From M55B112 sp040880545 (GTDB lineage Bacteria; Bacteroidota; Bacteroidia; Bacteroidales; GCA-2748055): a stretch of DNA of 10,959 bases. Location: assembly GCA_040880545.1 (NCBI GenBank), contig JBBDIE010000188.1:1-10959 (forward strand), in the 5' to 3' direction. The notes under the pieces are model-generated. The model saw only the letters and a list, made by a program, of their open reading frames with translations. It did no database searches and was not told the DNA's origin. A program made the translations under genes and the position numbers. Within the stretch, counting starts at the first letter, position 1. Every line of letters begins with the position of its first letter. This document shows positions 7,969-10,959 of this stretch, piece by piece.

Positions 7969-8616
7969 TCAGAAAGGGCCGTCGTTTAGATTGCTTCGGG
8001 ACTGTTTCCCAAAGTCGATCACCCCATTGTAGCGGTACTTTTTATGTTCCCGGATGGCCACACCCACTGAATTGAACTCGGGATTGAGGGTATTGTTCCT
8101 GTGCCCCAGGTTTTTTACCCCATCATCGATTAATAGTGTAATAACGATATCGATTGCAGCGGGGTACCCATAAGAACAGTTTTCCGCAACACCGTAATAT
8201 GGATTTCGCATGAAAGGTTCAAACCGCTTATTGAAATCCTTATGTCCCACATGACCTGTTTCGCCTGATTTTACAGCGTGGCCCTGTGCAATGGAAGTGA
8301 GGTCCTCTTCCGGGTAGAGCGGCCCCATGGGATCCAGTTTCTTTAAAGTTTTGTTGAGCGATTTCAGATAGGAATTACTGGGAACATTGTTCGCCTCCAC
8401 ATAAGCTGAAAGTACTGTTTCAGCAAACAACTGAGGTTCCATCCGGACCAGGTTCATGAATACCACTACTTTTTTCTCCTCTTCTGTGTAGTATTCAAAA
8501 TCGGCTGCCGTATTGGCCCTGTTCAACACCTCTGGGTCCCATTTATTCCAGGTATCTGATTGAGCGACACCCGGGATGGAAACCAGAATCAGCAATATGA
8601 TCAATTGGATTTTCAT
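7969..8616 (-). CDS. Secreted CAP/SCP-domain protein
   Basis: A 215-residue protein with a signal peptide (residues 1 to about 19: a Lys followed by a hydrophobic run ending in GVAQS), so it is exported to the periplasm or beyond; no lipobox Cys is seen. The rest is one CAP (cysteine-rich secretory/antigen 5/PR-1) domain. Recognisable elements are the N-terminal helix VVFMNLVRMEPQLFAE (51-66), the TGHVGHKDF segment (120-128, His122 and His125), AENCSYG (144-150, Glu145), the DDGVKNLGHRNNTLNP stretch (164-179, His172) followed by VGVAI, and a closing VIDFG strand. The His/Glu cavity residues of the family therefore appear present. Bacterial CAP proteins have poorly known roles, with lipid or peptidoglycan binding and peptidase activity all proposed. 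It is the last gene of the leftward block, 43 bp after the acetyltransferase, and converges on the DUF2721 gene. Confidence 0.85.
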   Translation of the reverse strand: MKIQLIILLILVSIPGVAQSDTWNKWDPEVLNRANTAADFEYYTEEEKKVVVFMNLVRMEPQLFAETVLSAYVEANNVPSNSYLKSLNKTLKKLDPMGPLYPEEDLTSIAQGHAVKSGETGHVGHKDFNKRFEPFMRNPYYGVAENCSYGYPAAIDIVITLLIDDGVKNLGHRNNTLNPEFNSVGVAIREHKKYRYNGVIDFGKQSRSNLNDGPF

Positions 8617-8631
8617 GGTATTTTATTTAAA

Positions 8632-8646
8632 CAACAAATCTTGTTG
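8632..8646 (-). repeat. Short inverted repeat between the acetyltransferase and CAP genes
   Basis: CAACAA-ATC-TTGTTG is a perfect 6-bp inverted repeat with a 3-nt loop in the 43-bp gap. On the minus strand it is followed by TTTAAATAAAATA, so it might be a weak attenuator, or a regulator site in front of the CAP gene 16 bp further on. The stem is AT-rich and the evidence is limited to the symmetry. Confidence 0.25.
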
Positions 8647-8659
8647 ATTCGTTCGATGT

Positions 8660-9103
8660 TCAGTGCATATTTTCAGGTTCTATTTCCCCCGGCCTCCGGA
8701 TCATAAGGATATCGTAATCGGGAAAAGATTCGAAACCTGCTTTTTCATATAATTTAATAGCTGCAATATTGTCCTTATGTACTTCCAGTTTCACCTGATA
8801 CCCCTTTTCTTTTATGAACATCAGGGATGCAACAGCAAGTTTCGTACCCAATCCTTTTCGCTGGAAATCTTCCCGTATACCAAAATGGTGCAGGAAGATT
8901 CTTCTGCCGTCGAATGTCATCCAGGATGAGCCGATGATGCTGCCTGTTCCGGGATCTTCCAAGACAAGGAGTTTTCCCCCTTTTTCAAGCGTTTGCCGGA
9001 TGATCGCCGGGTTGTCCCCACGCTCCCCGGCTGCCATCTCCAAGCTCTCCCACAACTGGAAAAGAGCATTAAAATCGTCAGGATGATAGTCCCTCACAAT
9101 CAT
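8660..9103 (-). CDS. GNAT family N-acetyltransferase
   Basis: A 147-residue single-domain acyl-CoA-dependent N-acetyltransferase, the usual length for the family. The N-terminal strand-helix MIVRDYHPDDFNALFQLWES is typical. The acetyl-CoA pyrophosphate loop is visible as REDFQRKGLGTKLA (77-90, the Q/RxxGxG/A motif), preceded by a strand ending HHFGI. The C-terminal NIAAIKLYEKAGF (112-124) supplies the conserved Asn and the Tyr often used as general acid (Tyr119). The substrate cannot be told from sequence; the overall look is closest to generic RimI-like or small-molecule GNATs. The start is fixed by the 5-bp gap after the stop of the NfeD-like gene, indicating one transcript and probably coupled translation. 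No promoter is seen in between. Confidence 0.88.
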   Translation of the reverse strand: MIVRDYHPDDFNALFQLWESLEMAAGERGDNPAIIRQTLEKGGKLLVLEDPGTGSIIGSSWMTFDGRRIFLHHFGIREDFQRKGLGTKLAVASLMFIKEKGYQVKLEVHKDNIAAIKLYEKAGFESFPDYDILMIRRPGEIEPENMH

Positions 9104-9108
9104 TGAAC

Positions 9109-10545
9109 CTAAATCTTTATCACATGCACCTGTCCTGTTTCGTACCGGACCACCTTTATTTTTTCGCCTTTACTGATATAGCCGTATTCCGCCATGGCAT
9201 CGTAGATATTGCCATCCACGGTTACTTTGCCCGAGGGACGAAGTACAGTTTGCGCTTCACCGGTGCGTCCCACCAGGCTTTTCTGCTGCGAATCAACACC
9301 GAGATACCCTTCGTCGCTTTTCTGAACCGTTCCCAGTACCAGGTTGGCAAAAGCGGAAGTGGTGAGCAATTTGCTGGCTGTCCAAATAGAGAATGTCAGT
9401 CCCAGCAGAGCAGAGAGCACGACCACCCCCATGGATCGCATCAGGAGGTTCATTCCTTCTCCGGTGAATTCGAAATCTTTCAGCAGTTCGTTATCCACCA
9501 TACTCAGGGTGAGCCCAGTAATCATAGCGATGACCCCGGCGATCCCGGCCACGCCGAATCCGGGGATGACAAAAATTTCCAGCAGTACAAGAACCACACC
9601 GGCAGCAAATACAAGGACTTCCCAGTACTCAGCCATTCCTTCCAGGTAGAGCGGGGCAAAATAAAGCATAGCTGCTACCGCTGCTGCTGCAATGGGGAAG
9701 CCGATGCCCGGTGACTGTAATTCAAAGTAAATGCCCCCGATGATGATCATAATGAGAATGCCTGAAACAAACGGGTTGATCAGGAGTCCGATGATCTTGT
9801 CCAGCGGGGTCGGTTTATATTCCTTCAGTACATAGTCATGGATACCGGCACGTTCCAGGATCTCCCTTTTACTGTTGACAATTGCTTCACAGAAGCCGTG
9901 GGTTATTGCTTCAGTAGCGGTAAATGTGAGTACCTGTCCGGTATCGCTGACATTTTCCACGTAAATTTTCGGATCCACCATTGCTTCTGCGATTTTCGGA
10001 TCCCTTTTCCATACCAGGGTAGTATCGCCATTAACCACCACGGTGTCTTTTCCCTGGGCCTCTGCCGTGGCACGCATGGTAGCACGCATGTACGACTGAT
10101 ACTTGTCGGGTACCTGCTCACCCGATTGGTTTACTACGGTAGCTGCGCCAATTTTGGCTCCTGGTTTCATATAGATACTATCGCACGCAATGGAGATGAG
10201 CGCTCCTGCAGAAGCTGCGTTATCGTTGATGAAAACATATACCGGAATTTTGGCATTCAGCAGGAAAGTACGGATGGAGTCTGCTGCGCCCACTTCACCT
10301 CCGTAGGTATTCATATCAATGATCATCACTTTAGCACCCAATTCCTCTGCCTCCTCGAAAGCCAGCTTCGTGGTACGCCAGATGGGCGCCGCGATCATCT
10401 CCTTGATTTCGTAGGTGTACACGATGGTTTTTTCGGCTAAGTCGCTTTCGGGGATGGTGTCAGGTACCACCTTTACCGTTTCGGCCTGACCGTAAAGTCC
10501 GGCCGCAAGCAACAACATTGAGATTATAGATTTGGATCTTTTCAT
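9109..10545 (-). CDS. NfeD-type membrane-bound ClpP-class serine protease
   Basis: A 478-residue full-length NfeD (long form). Residues 1-22 look like a signal peptide. Residues about 38-235 are a ClpP/crotonase-fold protease domain facing the periplasm: DMNTYGGEVGAADSI (77-91) forms the oxyanion-loop region, Ser112 in NDNAASAGALIS is the predicted nucleophile, and Lys148 in VPDKYQ is the likely base of the Ser-Lys dyad, by analogy with the archaeal 1510-N protease. Five membrane segments follow (about 252-274, 281-300, 308-330, 333-350, 370-390). The C-terminal part (about 420-478) is an OB-fold with GRTGEAQTVLRPSGKV and GNIYDAMAEYGYISKG. NfeD proteins usually act with a stomatin/SPFH partner (FloA/YqfA type) in membrane quality control; none is encoded directly downstream here, where a GNAT gene follows after 5 bp. 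The start ATG follows an A-rich leader (nine A residues), common in Bacteroidota. An alternative reading as a shorter NfeD is excluded by the intact protease domain. Confidence 0.92.
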   Translation of the reverse strand: MKRSKSIISMLLLAAGLYGQAETVKVVPDTIPESDLAEKTIVYTYEIKEMIAAPIWRTTKLAFEEAEELGAKVMIIDMNTYGGEVGAADSIRTFLLNAKIPVYVFINDNAASAGALISIACDSIYMKPGAKIGAATVVNQSGEQVPDKYQSYMRATMRATAEAQGKDTVVVNGDTTLVWKRDPKIAEAMVDPKIYVENVSDTGQVLTFTATEAITHGFCEAIVNSKREILERAGIHDYVLKEYKPTPLDKIIGLLINPFVSGILIMIIIGGIYFELQSPGIGFPIAAAAVAAMLYFAPLYLEGMAEYWEVLVFAAGVVLVLLEIFVIPGFGVAGIAGVIAMITGLTLSMVDNELLKDFEFTGEGMNLLMRSMGVVVLSALLGLTFSIWTASKLLTTSAFANLVLGTVQKSDEGYLGVDSQQKSLVGRTGEAQTVLRPSGKVTVDGNIYDAMAEYGYISKGEKIKVVRYETGQVHVIKI

Positions 10546-10594
10546 GTTTTTTTTTCTGTGGAATAAAAATACAATAAAAATATGAGAGAATAGA

Positions 10595-10657
10595 GGAGTA
10601 CTTAGAGTACTTGTAGTACTTGTAGTACTTAGAGTACTTAGAGTACTTGGAGTTGGG
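10595..10657. repeat. 9-bp tandem repeat array (RGAGTACTT / GTAGTACTT)
   Basis: Six consecutive 9-bp units run from 10595 to 10648: GGAGTACTT, AGAGTACTT, GTAGTACTT twice, then AGAGTACTT twice. A degenerate seventh copy (GGAGTTGGG) follows. All six share the palindromic AGTACT core, and variation is confined to the first two bases. The array ends about 50 bp upstream of the NfeD start codon, in its probable promoter or leader. Such short-unit arrays can change copy number by slippage. On the minus strand the units read as Ser/Tyr-Lys-Tyr repeats, but no real protein is implied. Confidence 0.9.
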
Positions 10658-10729
10658 GTCGATTGATGATTTAAATTTATTTAATAGGTGGGGGATGGGT
10701 GGTTTCCAGGGTGGTATCCATTCACTCAA

Positions 10730-10819
10730 GAGCTTGCTCCTAACTCCCTTAGCACGTTTGAATATCACTCTATCCCGACAAATGTCGGGACTGCTCTAAA
10801 CTCTGTGCCAGCTTGCTGG
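10730..10819. repeat. Cluster of three short stem-loops
   Basis: Three perfect inverted repeats lie within 90 bp: GAGC-TT-GCTC (10730-10739), TCCCGAC-AAAT-GTCGGGA (10773-10790) and CCAGC-TT-GCTGG (10808-10819). The first and third share the 8-mer AGCTTGCT in their centres. None is followed by a T-run on either strand, so simple terminators are not a good explanation. They could be remains of a palindromic repeat element or part of a structured RNA; no known family is recognised. Confidence 0.45.
10773..10790. repeat. GC-rich inverted repeat, 7-bp stem with 4-nt loop
   Basis: TCCCGAC-AAAT-GTCGGGA is the strongest hairpin in the right-hand spacer; the stem can be drawn as 8 bp if the loop is reduced to two bases. 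It is flanked by CTCTA on the left and CTGCTCTA on the right and has no T-tract. It may be a bidirectional terminator core lacking U-runs or a dispersed genomic palindrome. Confidence 0.6.
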
Positions 10820-10901
10820 TCTGATTCCTCTGTGGTTAAAAAAGGACTCATACGATGAATACATGTAGCCTCTAACTTCGATATTCTAAGTATAAAAATA
10901 C

Positions 10902-10958
10902 TCAATCTTCTTCCATGATTCCCTGAATTACCAGCACCCTCTTCCGTTGCGTCAGTAA
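10902..10958 (-). CDS. Possible C-terminus of a leftward gene leaving the window
   Basis: On the minus strand a frame open from the window edge ends at a TGA at 10902-10904 and gives only 18 residues (LLTQRKRVLVIQGIMEED). The mixed charge, amphipathic character and codons (CTG, GTG, ATC, GAA) resemble the real genes here more than the two other minus-strand frames do. A weak AT hairpin (AGTAT-AAAA-ATACT, 10889-10902) overlaps the stop. The family is not recognised, and the stretch is too short to exclude chance. Confidence 0.3.
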   Translation of the reverse strand, partial: LLTQRKRVLVIQGIMEED

Positions 10959-10959
10959 C

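Larger units (their letters stand above)
10546..10901. other. Non-coding region with tandem repeats and palindromes
   Basis: These 356 bases hold no convincing gene on either strand. From left to right they contain a T-rich/A-rich leader of the NfeD-like gene (10546-10590), a 9-bp tandem repeat array (10595-10657), a G-rich stretch near 10686-10720, and a group of short perfect inverted repeats (10730-10819). No TANNTTTG-type promoter reading leftward could be recognised, so the NfeD promoter is not assigned. Confidence 0.6.

Noticed and set aside
9103..9714. Long plus-strand frame antisense to the NfeD-like gene
   Set aside because: It lies entirely opposite a well-supported coding region, has His/Ser-rich antisense-type composition, and no family is recognisable.
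10595..10657. CRISPR array
   Set aside because: Units are only 9 bp, directly adjacent and without spacers, so this is a simple tandem repeat.
10460..10768. Minus-strand open frame of 102 codons with Ser-Lys-Tyr repeats
   Set aside because: It overlaps the 5' end of the NfeD-like gene in another frame, and its repeats are just the translation of the 9-bp DNA array; the rest resembles no protein.
10764..10959. Minus-strand frame open from the window edge for about 65 codons
   Set aside because: It runs through the hairpin region, its composition looks random, and it conflicts with the more coding-like short frame ending at 10902.

Overview
The window looks like a chromosomal segment of a Bacteroidota bacterium, probably a Bacteroidales/Marinilabiliales-type anaerobe or microaerophile. 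The evidence is a FeoA-FeoB fusion, a ResB-CcsA fusion of about 1000 residues with the large periplasmic insert typical of Bacteroidota, A-rich leaders mostly without strong Shine-Dalgarno sites, a TolC-type C-terminus of the Bacteroidota style, and a moderate-GC genome with AT-rich spacers. The taxonomic call is inferred from protein style; there is no rRNA here.

Left edge (1-381): the last 126 codons of a rightward TolC-family outer-membrane efflux protein. It is followed by an AT-rich 311-bp spacer with a 17-bp palindrome and a possible Bacteroidota-type -7 element.

Rightward block (693-7966): four tightly packed genes that look like one operon. A SO_0444-type Cu/Zn efflux permease with a C-terminal heavy-metal-associated domain overlaps (GTGA) a fused ferrous-iron transporter FeoAB. 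After 37 bp comes a System II cytochrome c synthase, ResB-CcsA (CcsBA), whose stop overlaps (ATGA) the start of a small DUF2721 membrane protein. The combination suggests metal-ion balance (Fe2+ in, Cu/Zn out) coupled to haem attachment on exported c-type cytochromes. The proteins are recognisable; the functional linkage is inferred from gene order.

Leftward block (10545-7969): an NfeD-type membrane serine protease, a GNAT acetyltransferase 5 bp downstream and a secreted CAP/SCP-domain protein 43 bp further on. This block meets the rightward operon tail to tail with only 2 bp between the stop codons and no visible terminator.

Right edge (10546-10959): a non-coding stretch with six or seven tandem copies of a 9-bp unit just upstream of the NfeD gene, followed by a cluster of short inverted repeats. 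The last 57 bp may hold the end of another leftward gene. I did not find a wholly new system. The items most worth a second look are the metal permease/FeoAB/CcsBA/DUF2721 operon, the 9-bp repeat array and the palindrome cluster.
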